Positions 1 through 7,355 of a DNA stretch of 32,954 nt are shown here, one piece after another. The notes beneath the pieces are model-generated. The model saw only the letters and a list, made by a program, of their open reading frames with translations, was not told where the DNA came from and searched no databases. Position 1 is the stretch's first letter; the number at the start of each line of letters is the position of its first letter. The position numbers were made by a program, and so were the translations under genes. The stretch comes from Ignavibacteriales bacterium (lineage in GTDB: Bacteria; Bacteroidota; Ignavibacteria; UBA10030; UBA8401), in assembly GCA_016182545.1 (NCBI GenBank), contig JACPGG010000166.1, forward strand, positions 1 to 32,954, in the 5' to 3' direction.

Positions 1-168
1 CGAATGAAGGATGCTGATAGAAAGGGCAATGAGCAGTGCGGCGAGAATTTTGTTTGAGGTTTTCTTCTTGTTCGTTCGCGTGGTAAGCAGCATGCCAAAG
101 AAAAATCCTTGGGCAGCTCCGGCACTGATGATGATATCAATTATTTTGGACAGCAGCGAAGGCAACAA
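1..168 (-). CDS. Membrane-linked AraC-type regulator, N-terminal fragment (cut by window edge)
   Basis: An open frame of 56 codons runs off the left edge. It reads as a hydrophobic N-terminus (IIDIIISAGAAQGFFFGMLL, then a basic loop TRTNKKKTSNK and a second hydrophobic stretch ILAALLIALSISILHS). This pattern of helix, basic loop and helix matches the start of AraC-family regulators with a membrane-embedded N-terminal half, and resembles the start of the complete AraC gene at 5337-6506. The DNA-binding domain would lie outside the window, so the family call is inference from the N-terminus only. There is no ATG; an in-frame stop at 169-171 forces a start at TTG 166-168, TTG 163-165 or a later non-ATG codon. 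AGGTGA lies just upstream of the TTG codons and sits in a hairpin (171-194). Confidence 0.5.
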   Translation of the reverse strand, partial: MLPSLLSKIIDIIISAGAAQGFFFGMLLTTRTNKKKTSNKILAALLIALSISILHS

Positions 169-170
169 TC

Positions 171-194
171 ACCTGCAAGATTTTTGTTGCAGGT
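171..194 (-). promoter_or_regulatory. Hairpin covering the putative ribosome-binding site of the truncated AraC-type gene
   Basis: ACCTGCAA (171-178) and TTGCAGGT (187-194) form a perfect 8-bp stem with an 8-nt loop. Read on the minus strand, the 3' arm contains AGGT, the likely Shine-Dalgarno sequence, immediately before the TTG start candidates. No T-run follows on either strand, so it does not look like a terminator. Control of translation initiation is an inference. Confidence 0.4.
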
Positions 195-263
195 AATGTG
201 AAAAAAAAATCTTGAATAACAAAGGGCTCATCGACGTAACGGGGGGGAGCCGCGTCAGACAGT

Positions 264-752
264 TTACCGCATCTTTCGGTTTACCCGCTTTTTTGGACGT
301 GTTGATGCCGCCGAATGTTTTCTTTTTCGGGTCTTCTTTTTCTCTTTCACCAGCTGTTCCAGCATACTGCGCATATCGAAAAACGCCCACATCCCTTCGA
401 TCTTGCCGTGATCAATATAGAAAATATCGGTTCCGGTGATGGAAATATGCTTGCCCGTCGGCGGCACATCGCGGAACGTATGTTTGTGTGTTCCCGTCAA
501 TCGCCATACCACCACGACCTGATGATCTTCAGCGATTTCATTTTCTATGGAAATATACAGGTCGGGGAACGCTTTGCGCACGCATGCGATGAAATCATAA
601 ATCCCCTCGGGCATTCCCTGGATCGATCGTGAAAGGGCGGGACCGTGAAAGATGAAAGAGGGTGAGAAAATCTCTTTAACAGTGTCATACTTTCCGTTGC
701 GCAGGACCTCGGTGAAGTATCTCCGAACAATCGCCTTGTTTCGCTCGTTCAT
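264..752 (-). CDS. SnoaL-like / ester cyclase family protein
   Basis: This 162-residue protein starts MNERNKAIVRRYFTEVLRNG and continues with GKYDTVKEIFSPSFIFHGPA, then a segment with FPDLYISIENEIAEDHQVVV and a W-R-L-T-G-T-H strand. That is the usual order of the SnoaL-like, NTF2-fold family (short helical start, H-G-P pocket, beta strands). Family members include polyketide cyclases, but most bacterial homologues have no known substrate, and none can be assigned here. The ATG at 752 was chosen because AAGGGGG lies about 6 nt upstream; an open frame extends further but without a site. An odd feature is the strongly basic tail of about 30 residues (KEKKKTRKRK ... KKRVNRKMR), which could bind nucleic acid or be disordered. 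It appears to be a single cytoplasmic gene. Confidence 0.75.
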   Translation of the reverse strand: MNERNKAIVRRYFTEVLRNGKYDTVKEIFSPSFIFHGPALSRSIQGMPEGIYDFIACVRKAFPDLYISIENEIAEDHQVVVVWRLTGTHKHTFRDVPPTGKHISITGTDIFYIDHGKIEGMWAFFDMRSMLEQLVKEKKKTRKRKHSAASTRPKKRVNRKMR

Positions 753-839
753 AACAACCCCCTTCGATTGTTGTACGCAAAAGTACAGAACCAGCCGGGG
801 ATGCGCAAGCATTCTTTTTCACGGTGTGAGATACAACAA

Positions 840-3143
840 CTACAACTCGTATTCTATTCCGAAGATCGGCAGGAGATTCCACTGATAGATCGTATCCTGC
901 CCGTTCTCCTTTTCATTCCAGAAATACGCAGCCACATTCTTGCGATCATACACATTCCATGCGCTCACATAAAGAACAAGATTGGACGATTGGAAATGGA
1001 ATCGTTTATCAAACCGGAGATTCATTGAATGATATGCGGGATACCGTGAGCTGTTGATCTTGTCCGTATCGAATACGGCTCGTTTCAATTGCTGCGATTG
1101 TGAGAGGTCGAACGGTGTGTACGGCGTTCCCCCGGCATAGATCCAGCGCGCGCTGAATTCCCATTCGTTGTTCGGTTTGTATCCACCTTCAGCACTGACA
1201 ATGATTTTGTTGTCGAACACACGTTTCCTCCACACATCATCGGATCCTTTATATTCAGTTCGGAAGAACGTCGCGCTTGCCAAGCCGTAAAAATCGTGCG
1301 CCAGTTTCTTTTGCAGTGTAAATTCAATTCCACGGGAACGCGCCTTTCCGTCGTTTGAAAGGGGGCTGTGGTTGAGAAAAAAACCTGCGCGGTAAAATAC
1401 CTCATCAACCAGAAACAACGAAGGATCGGCAGGGTCGACCGGGAAGTCGTAATACTCTTTCATGTACGCTTCAACGCTCAATTTCGTGTCGTCGGACAGT
1501 AAGTGATCTACACCCGCGATGTAATGGACTGCGTACGGATCCTTCAAAGACTTGTTGGAAGTGCTCTGTGAAATAAGAAGTACGGGAAGATTCTGATAAT
1601 ACACACCTGACGACATTCTGAATGTCGTCAGTTCATCGAATTGAAATGCGAGCGAAGCGCGGGGCGAAACGGTCATCCTGTCATTGATGGAAAAGTAATC
1701 TGCGCGCGAACCAATAGTCATGGACAGTCCGCTGAACGGCTGAACAATGTAGTTTGCGAACATTCCTATTTTTTCTGCCGCGATGTTCTGATCGATAACC
1801 GCTGCGCCGATTGAATCGCCCACCGCATCGCTGTATGCCGCGTAGGAATTATCGTATTCATTCATCAATCGTTTGATGTCAATACCGAATTCAACCGAGT
1901 GAATGGCGGATAATTTTACGTGGTTGACGTTGCGAAGACTGAATGCCGCCTCGGTCGACCTGTTCTTCACAAGATGAATACCCGTGTTGGTCTCAAAAAA
2001 ATCCTCGTTGAATCTCGACGACAGATATCCGATCGAAGTTGTGGAATACGCGTTCTTTCCCCACAACGCGCGCCACGTTATGCCTGCCGCACTTTGATAA
2101 ATATCCTGCGGTCCGTAATAGATCATGTCGTTCTCGATCGCTGCTTTCAGATCGGGATTGTTATGGTCGTCGCCGTATAGTCCAATGAGGCTGACTTTGT
2201 GGTTGGGCGAGAGTGCGTACACAATCTTCCCTTGCACGTCGCCGTAACTTGGAGCAACAGTAGTGCCGACATCGAACATTTTCATCACGTACTCAAGGTA
2301 ACTTCTTCGCGCTGAAAGAACGTATGAACCTTTTTCACCCAGCGGACCTTCAGCAACTCCGCCGAATCCGGCAATGTTCAAATCGAGTTGTCCATCAAAA
2401 TTATTTTTATTGCCTTCACGGAAACGTATGTCGAGAATGGAAGAGAGTTTATCGCCGTACAGAGGAGAAAATCCGCCGGTATGAAAATTCACTTCGTCGA
2501 TCAGGTCGACATTCACCATGCCGATCGGACCGCCTGTGGCTCCCTGTGTAGGGAAGTGGTTGATGTTCGGGATCTCGATACCGTCGATGTAGAATGCATT
2601 CTCAAAAGGACTCCCGCCTCGTACGATCAAACTGTTCGATTGGTCATTCACTTTTGCAAGTGAAGGAAGACTCATTATGATCCTGCTGACATCTCCGCCG
2701 GAACCTGGCGCGCGTCGGATCTCTTCGCGGCTGAATCCGACAGAGTTCATCGATTGAATGTCGTTCTGCTGAAAATATCCCGCTGTCACAACCACCTGTT
2801 CCGACTCAACGGCAAGTTCGTGTAAATCAGCCGAAACAGTTGTTATTCGCTGCGGGCGAACGATCACATCGGCCTTCGCTACCGTTGCATACCCGATCAT
2901 CCGGAATTGCACGGAATAATTTCCGACCGGAACATTTTTCAGTGTGAATCTTCCTGTGATATCCGTTATTCCACCCAGTGTTGTATTCATGACAATGACA
3001 TTCACGCCGATCAGCGGGGTTTGTGATGCGCCATCGAGAACGATTCCTTCAATCGTTCCGGTTGGCAATGATTGTGAACGAAGTGTATTGGCGAGAATGA
3101 TAAGAAGCAAAAGCCCTATTGAAGCGTAAAAATACTGTTTCAT
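840..3143 (-). CDS. TonB-dependent outer-membrane receptor with carboxypeptidase-like regulatory domain
   Basis: A 767-residue receptor. Residues 1-24 are a signal peptide (MKQYFYASIGLLLLIILANT). A carboxypeptidase-regulatory-like domain follows (about 30-110: GTIEGIVLDGASQTPLIGVN ... GRFTLKNVPVGNYSVQFRMI), then a plug domain (about 120-260) with SLIVRGGSPFENAFYIDGIE and GFSPLYGDKLSSILDIRF, then a beta-barrel of about 500 residues ending in the aromatic-rich FGIEYEL. The family imports large substrates such as glycans, siderophores or cobalamin using TonB energy; the substrate is not evident, and no SusD partner is adjacent. The ATG at 3143 was preferred over one four codons earlier because GGAG lies 7-8 nt before it. 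The upstream 180 bp carry several inverted repeats (3163-3327) that may control it. The neighbouring exported glycosidase makes a glycan link possible but unproven. Confidence 0.9.
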   Translation of the reverse strand: MKQYFYASIGLLLLIILANTLRSQSLPTGTIEGIVLDGASQTPLIGVNVIVMNTTLGGITDITGRFTLKNVPVGNYSVQFRMIGYATVAKADVIVRPQRITTVSADLHELAVESEQVVVTAGYFQQNDIQSMNSVGFSREEIRRAPGSGGDVSRIIMSLPSLAKVNDQSNSLIVRGGSPFENAFYIDGIEIPNINHFPTQGATGGPIGMVNVDLIDEVNFHTGGFSPLYGDKLSSILDIRFREGNKNNFDGQLDLNIAGFGGVAEGPLGEKGSYVLSARRSYLEYVMKMFDVGTTVAPSYGDVQGKIVYALSPNHKVSLIGLYGDDHNNPDLKAAIENDMIYYGPQDIYQSAAGITWRALWGKNAYSTTSIGYLSSRFNEDFFETNTGIHLVKNRSTEAAFSLRNVNHVKLSAIHSVEFGIDIKRLMNEYDNSYAAYSDAVGDSIGAAVIDQNIAAEKIGMFANYIVQPFSGLSMTIGSRADYFSINDRMTVSPRASLAFQFDELTTFRMSSGVYYQNLPVLLISQSTSNKSLKDPYAVHYIAGVDHLLSDDTKLSVEAYMKEYYDFPVDPADPSLFLVDEVFYRAGFFLNHSPLSNDGKARSRGIEFTLQKKLAHDFYGLASATFFRTEYKGSDDVWRKRVFDNKIIVSAEGGYKPNNEWEFSARWIYAGGTPYTPFDLSQSQQLKRAVFDTDKINSSRYPAYHSMNLRFDKRFHFQSSNLVLYVSAWNVYDRKNVAAYFWNEKENGQDTIYQWNLLPIFGIEYEL

Positions 3144-3162
3144 GGTGTTCTCCATAATGCAC

Positions 3163-3242
3163 AGTCATGCCATGAGTACCTTTTTAGGTTTTGTTGAACC
3201 TTCAACATTTGCCAAAAGATTTAATACACTCATGGCATGACT
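3163..3242 (-). promoter_or_regulatory. Paired TCATGNCATGA palindromes (15-bp inverted repeat) upstream of the TonB receptor
   Basis: AGTCATGCCATGAGT (3163-3177) and its exact reverse complement (3228-3242) flank 50 bp. Each arm is also a palindrome around one central base (TCATGCCATGA at 3165-3175, TCATGGCATGA at 3230-3240), so the region holds two identical operator-like sites centred 65 bp apart, about six helical turns. Between them is a third inverted repeat, TGTTGAA-CC-TTCAACA (3192-3207). The nearer palindrome lies about 22 nt upstream of the receptor start. The arms could be a pair of regulator sites allowing a DNA loop, or a long RNA helix next to the ribosome-binding site. Confidence 0.5.
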
Positions 3243-3278
3243 TGAGTTAATGACCTATACAAGTTACGTTATGGAGAA

Positions 3279-3327
3279 GGCACATTCGCTTGTGCCGATG
3301 GGTTTGAACCTCGCAAAACGTTCAAAC
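3279..3327 (-). promoter_or_regulatory. Two further stem-loops in the TonB-receptor upstream region
   Basis: GGCACA (3279-3284) pairs with TGTGCC (3291-3296), and GTTTGAAC (3302-3309) pairs with GTTCAAAC (3320-3327) across a 10-nt loop. Neither is followed by a T-run on the minus strand, so they are weak terminator candidates for the upstream glycosidase gene. They may form part of a structured leader of the receptor transcript. The function is not known. Confidence 0.3.
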
Positions 3328-3381
3328 TAGTGGGGGAGAACCTTAACCTGAGTGTAAAGTAGTAGAACCCGGTCTATCGGC

Positions 3382-5316
3382 TCACTTCATCACGACAAGT
3401 TTTTTTGTTTCAACGTAGGTGCCGGCTTGTAAGCGGTAAAAATAAACTCCGCTTGCAAAGGAAGAAGCATTACACTGAACAGAATACAGACCGCGAGTCT
3501 TCTCTTCATTAAGCAATACTGCAACCTCTTTTCCAGTGACATCATATACTTTCAACGAGACCATGATTGTATGAGGTATGGAGAATGTAATTATAGTGAC
3601 CGGATTAAAAGGGTTGGGATAGTTCTGAAAAAGACAAAACTCTTGCGGCAGTGAAGACAACTGTATGATTGCTGCAGGTACAAGTGATATAATTCGAATG
3701 TCATCGAAATAAACCTCTTTGCCGGTCAACGCACTTTGTTCTGCAACAATTTCAAACTGATCTATCGCTTTCCAATCAAACGCACCAATGGGATTGTACC
3801 ACCCGTCATCCCAGGAGCCATGCTCAACAAAATTCGCCAGTGGAATACGAACTCTGTGCCATTCATCGTTCCATGCAACAATCTCGGATGTGATTGTTTT
3901 CCTCATTCTCCATGGATGGTCAGATGGACCGTCCTTGGTATCAAGGAAACGTACGTCGAATTGCAATCCGGGAGAATTACTGCGCACATTGAACTCAAAC
4001 ACGAACCCGTTGTTCTTTAACAGTGATAAGTCTCTTGTAGGTTTGAAATCAAACTTAATTGATTCGTACTGAGGGGCGTTTGCAAATCGTATGCAATACT
4101 TTCCGGCTGCGGGTGCTATGGACGAATAAAAATCGGTGTATGTTCCGTTTCCGTACGTCAGAATTCGTGGTCCACTGTAATCATTGTAAAGATCGAATTG
4201 TGTAGAATCAGGAAGTACGGAAAAAACTTTTTGTGGCGCCACGGTGAACCCAAGTGCGTTTATGAGAGGGATGTTCAGATCGTACTCAAACAGCTCATCG
4301 GTTCCCTTTTCAAACAGACCGAAACCTCCTTGATAATCCCACGATGTCCACGCGATCCCTTTTCCCTCCAGATAGGTACGAACCAGTTCATACCACAGCA
4401 CGCGATCCTCGTTAGCGCTGTTGGGAATGTAGACGCCGAACTCGCCGCAAAACAATTGTACATTTCTGCTGCTCTTAAAGTCTGCCGCAATGTCGATGAG
4501 ATTTTTTACTGCCGGTGCGGTTCCGGTCGTTGAATAACTGTTGAATGCATTTTGTATCCATGTACCCGTCAGTTCCGACGGAAATGGCGGCATGCGCAGC
4601 AGATCGTACGGGAAGGGAACTCCCGCGAGTGGAGCCATCGATGGATCGGACCAACTTGCTCCCTGATGTGTAAAGATGAACGGGTCGTAGAAATGGAATG
4701 TGTAGATAAGGTTTGTATCGGAATAGACCGGCATAGCGTGAAGGTTGGCGTAGCTGTTCCATCCCGCCGGACCTACGATGATCGTGTGCACGGTATCCAC
4801 CGAACGGATCGAATCGATCACCATGTCTTGAATCGCATTCCATACAAAGTCTGCAATTCCGTGCGGCTCATTCAAAATCTCATAAACCACCAGCGAGGAC
4901 CGATTCTTCATCCGAAACGCAACTTGTTTCCACACCGGAACGAGTGTATTTCCAATAAGAGGTGATGTACTGACTGCAGGATCGAATGAATGATTATCGA
5001 GGATGATATGCAATCCAAGTTCTTCTGCCCAATTGACCGCCTCATCGATGAAGTCGAACAGAAGCGGATCGACGATAAATTCCGGCGCACCGGTTGTCAT
5101 GCCATGAAAATTGATCGGCAGACGGATGACATCGCAGCCGAGCGATTTGATCTTCTGGAAGTCTGATTTGGTGTATTTTGTGAATTGAATCTGCCGGGCA
5201 TTCGCTTCTTGAAGCCACGCCGAAAGATTGACACCGCGTGAGAACGGAATTGTATTTCCGATGTGCAATGCGTTTAACGAAAAAGGGAAGAGAAATAATG
5301 CGAAAAGAAATTTCAT
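3382..5316 (-). CDS. Exported GH5-type glycoside hydrolase with C-terminal carbohydrate-binding-like and type IX sorting domains
   Basis: This 644-residue enzyme begins with a signal peptide (MKFLFALFLFPFSLNALHIG). The TIM-barrel catalytic domain (about 20-370) has family 5 marks: RGVNLSAWL, the loop GCDVIRLPINF, the acid/base Glu150 in YEILNEPHG, and the nucleophile Glu292 in LFCGEFGV. Residues about 390-545 resemble a galactose-binding-like carbohydrate-binding module (YFDDIRII near the end). The last 85 residues are a type IX sorting domain (FQNYPNPFNPVT ... ASGVYFYRLQAG ... KKLVVMK), so it is probably secreted or surface-attached. The likely substrate is a beta-glucan or beta-mannan; specificity cannot be read here. 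ATG 5316 gives a proper signal peptide; a TTG six codons upstream is less likely. It starts 20 nt after the stop of the AraC gene, suggesting one transcript. Confidence 0.88.
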   Translation of the reverse strand: MKFLFALFLFPFSLNALHIGNTIPFSRGVNLSAWLQEANARQIQFTKYTKSDFQKIKSLGCDVIRLPINFHGMTTGAPEFIVDPLLFDFIDEAVNWAEELGLHIILDNHSFDPAVSTSPLIGNTLVPVWKQVAFRMKNRSSLVVYEILNEPHGIADFVWNAIQDMVIDSIRSVDTVHTIIVGPAGWNSYANLHAMPVYSDTNLIYTFHFYDPFIFTHQGASWSDPSMAPLAGVPFPYDLLRMPPFPSELTGTWIQNAFNSYSTTGTAPAVKNLIDIAADFKSSRNVQLFCGEFGVYIPNSANEDRVLWYELVRTYLEGKGIAWTSWDYQGGFGLFEKGTDELFEYDLNIPLINALGFTVAPQKVFSVLPDSTQFDLYNDYSGPRILTYGNGTYTDFYSSIAPAAGKYCIRFANAPQYESIKFDFKPTRDLSLLKNNGFVFEFNVRSNSPGLQFDVRFLDTKDGPSDHPWRMRKTITSEIVAWNDEWHRVRIPLANFVEHGSWDDGWYNPIGAFDWKAIDQFEIVAEQSALTGKEVYFDDIRIISLVPAAIIQLSSLPQEFCLFQNYPNPFNPVTIITFSIPHTIMVSLKVYDVTGKEVAVLLNEEKTRGLYSVQCNASSFASGVYFYRLQAGTYVETKKLVVMK

Positions 5317-5336
5317 TGTTGTATTTTCTTTCAACG

Positions 5337-6506
5337 TTAGTGTGCGCGTAGAGACTGCATACCCGCAGCGCGGTATTCGGAGGGTGTTCGTCCCGTTACT
5401 TCCTTAAAAAGCGTATTGAACGTTGCCTTGGAGTTGAATCCGGTGTCGAACGCCAGAGAGAGAATTTTGATATGTTGTTTGGACGGATCGACAAGATCTT
5501 TTTTGACTTGTTCGATCCGATATCCGTTCACGAAATCGTAGAAATTCTTTTTCAATTGCGAATTGATCACTTCCGAAAGATTGTGCGACGAGACGGAAAG
5601 TTTTTCTGACAATTGGGATAAGGTCAGTGACGGGTGTGTATAAAGTTTTTCTTTTTCCATCAGTTCGAGCAATCGAGTAACGATACTCTGCGCTGTCTCT
5701 TCCGTCAATCCGGATTTTTCATATTTCGTTGCACTTGGCTCACCGGCATGGTCAATTTCAGATATCTCGTGCATTGTCCGTTCGACATCGGGGGATGCAA
5801 ATATTTCCGATTTTAACAGTCCGACAAACCCCATTGCGTAAACGTAGACGGCAAAGACAACGGAGACGAAAACGAAATTCGAAAGGTTAATCCCTTGAGT
5901 GAGCAGAAGATCTTCTATAAAAAATAGGATCCACGCGGAAATTCCCGCCAGCGTAATATTGCGAAGCCATGTCATTTGAACTTGCTCGACCGATGAGACG
6001 ACATCCTTCAAGTGTCTGTTGTAACGGACGATCAACCGGTAACTGACCCCCATATAGATCGATCCCTGTGCGATGAGAAGCCAATTAAAAATGCGGAAGA
6101 AACGAGGCGTTGTTGTTGGGTCGGATATAGCTGCATCCGAAAAATCGACGCTGCCGGAAAAAAAAGCGATGATCATCCCAGTCTCGAAAATTCCGAATGG
6201 TAAAAAATGGAGCAGGTCACGCCGCACGAATCGTTCCGTCCTGTTCAGCAGATATTTTGTGTACAAATATTGTAATTGTGCAACAACAAGCGGCACGCCG
6301 ACAACAAGGTAGATGATCGGAAAAATCCGGTACACTCCGTTGTCTTGAAATAATAAATGGAGAAGTATGATCGTATAACTCAGCATCAACAGCGCAAGGA
6401 ACCTGTTTGGGAACAACGCTCGATGTTTTTGGTAAATAAGAGTGGAGAGGAGGAATGATTGCGCCGCGGCAACAATGAGAACAATATTGGCGAACGTCAT
6501 ATCCAT
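5337..6506 (-). CDS. AraC-family transcriptional regulator with membrane-embedded N-terminal half
   Basis: A 389-residue protein. The first about 235 residues hold six or seven hydrophobic segments (for example IVLIVAAAQSFLLSTLIY, FLALLMLSYTIILLHLLF, GISAWILFFIEDLLL, FVFVSVVFAVYVYAMGFVGL). A linker is followed by an AraC HTH domain (about 275-385) with LTLSQLSEKLSVSSHNLSEV and the second helix-turn-helix IKILSLAFDTGFNSKATFNT ... FKEVTGRTPSEYR. Such proteins sense a signal at the inner membrane and bind DNA on the cytoplasmic side. Its stop lies 20 nt before the start of the GH5 gene, so it may regulate or at least be co-transcribed with that gene. A near second in-frame ATG two codons in is also possible. 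The truncated gene at 1-168 appears to be a relative. Confidence 0.85.
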   Translation of the reverse strand: MDMTFANIVLIVAAAQSFLLSTLIYQKHRALFPNRFLALLMLSYTIILLHLLFQDNGVYRIFPIIYLVVGVPLVVAQLQYLYTKYLLNRTERFVRRDLLHFLPFGIFETGMIIAFFSGSVDFSDAAISDPTTTPRFFRIFNWLLIAQGSIYMGVSYRLIVRYNRHLKDVVSSVEQVQMTWLRNITLAGISAWILFFIEDLLLTQGINLSNFVFVSVVFAVYVYAMGFVGLLKSEIFASPDVERTMHEISEIDHAGEPSATKYEKSGLTEETAQSIVTRLLELMEKEKLYTHPSLTLSQLSEKLSVSSHNLSEVINSQLKKNFYDFVNGYRIEQVKKDLVDPSKQHIKILSLAFDTGFNSKATFNTLFKEVTGRTPSEYRAAGMQSLRAH

Positions 6507-6547
6507 TGCGTGAAAGATACGCGGAAAATAGATGGAACTCCAATGAA

Positions 6548-6573
6548 CAAAAAAATCCTGCCAAAGACAGGAT
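6548..6573 (-). terminator. Intrinsic terminator after the small outer-membrane protein gene
   Basis: On the minus strand ATCCTG pairs with CAGGAT across a 7-nt loop and is followed directly by a run of T (the A-run at 6548-6555 on the plus strand). It lies about 40 nt past the stop of the gene at 6610-7161 and separates it from the AraC/GH5 unit. Confidence 0.75.
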
Positions 6574-6609
6574 CAATATTCTCGTACAGAATTACCGGAC
6601 AGCGGTCGA

Positions 6610-7161
6610 TTAAAAGAGAGTGCCGATTGAAATCGAAAAATAATACAACGTTTCATCGTACTTAATTGCGGTAGCACCGACGCTAATAAAATAAAATCGT
6701 GTGAGCAAGTAATCGTAGTTGGCGCCTAAACTGTATCCGGTTCCATTCGTACTTTTTGAATACCGTGCGTAGCCGGTTGGTGTACTGAGCAATCCCTTTC
6801 CATAGTTTCCTTCGCAGGAATAAAAGTTTTGATTCACGCCCGCGCGGAGAGAAACAATGTGCCGATCGACCACCAACGGATTGATCTTGAGGCTGATCCC
6901 CGTTGTATACATATCCTGCGATGCATAGTAGGCATTAGGGCTGTTGTCGGAGGCGGAAGCATACGAGAATCTCGCAGAAACAAAAAAGATATTTGCTAAA
7001 TATCGTGTGTATTCAGTGTGAAGGGCGAGACCAGGGATCTTGTTGAATTCACTCGTCCCTATTCCGAATTTGAGAGCATTTCTATGCTGAAAAAAACTGG
7101 GGCGCGATTCGAGAGCGTCGCTGCACAGAAGCGACAGGCAAAGAAGGAAAAAATATTTCAC
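6610..7161 (-). CDS. Small outer-membrane beta-barrel-like protein, function unknown
   Basis: A 183-residue protein with a signal peptide (MKYFFLLCLSLLCSDALESR) and alternating hydrophobic/polar strands (ALKFGIGTSEFN, FFVSARFSYASASD, YTTGISLKINPLV, HIVSLRAGVNQNFYS, GYSLGANYDYLLTRFYFISV), ending in ISIGTLF with a terminal phenylalanine. This is the pattern of an eight-stranded outer-membrane barrel or a related porin-like fold. No specific family could be named. The start codon is GTG (7159-7161), supported by AGGGGGC four nt upstream. A terminator follows, so it looks monocistronic. It is the least identifiable of the intact genes in this part. Confidence 0.65.
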   Translation of the reverse strand: MKYFFLLCLSLLCSDALESRPSFFQHRNALKFGIGTSEFNKIPGLALHTEYTRYLANIFFVSARFSYASASDNSPNAYYASQDMYTTGISLKINPLVVDRHIVSLRAGVNQNFYSCEGNYGKGLLSTPTGYARYSKSTNGTGYSLGANYDYLLTRFYFISVGATAIKYDETLYYFSISIGTLF

Positions 7162-7295
7162 AAAAGCCCCCTGAAAAAAAATACCCCGGACGTTCAGCCG
7201 TATCTGCTACCGTCTCCCCACAAGTCAGACACATCTGTCCGGAAAAGCACTATGCAAACATAATAAATTGATTTGCAATGCGCAATCGCACGGAT

Positions 7296-7322
7296 AAAAA
7301 AAATCCCGATTTGATCGGGATT
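7296..7322 (-). terminator. Intrinsic terminator of typA
   Basis: AATCCCGAT and ATCGGGATT form a perfect 9-bp stem with a 3-nt loop. On the minus strand it is followed by eight T. It lies about 33 nt beyond the typA stop codon. Confidence 0.9.
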
Positions 7323-7355
7323 CTGTGCAACAATCTGTGAATCTGTAGGTGAATG

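Noticed and set aside
169-390. 73-codon minus-strand open frame between the SnoaL-like and AraC-type genes
   Set aside because: It overlaps the end of the SnoaL-like gene out of frame and has no ribosome site or motif.
3302-3327. GGTTTGAACC, similar to a tRNA T-arm
   Set aside because: No acceptor stem, anticodon arm or D-arm can be built around it; it is part of a simple inverted repeat.
3144-3381. Cobalamin riboswitch upstream of the TonB receptor
   Set aside because: No B12-box-like sequence was found on the minus strand; only simple inverted repeats are present.
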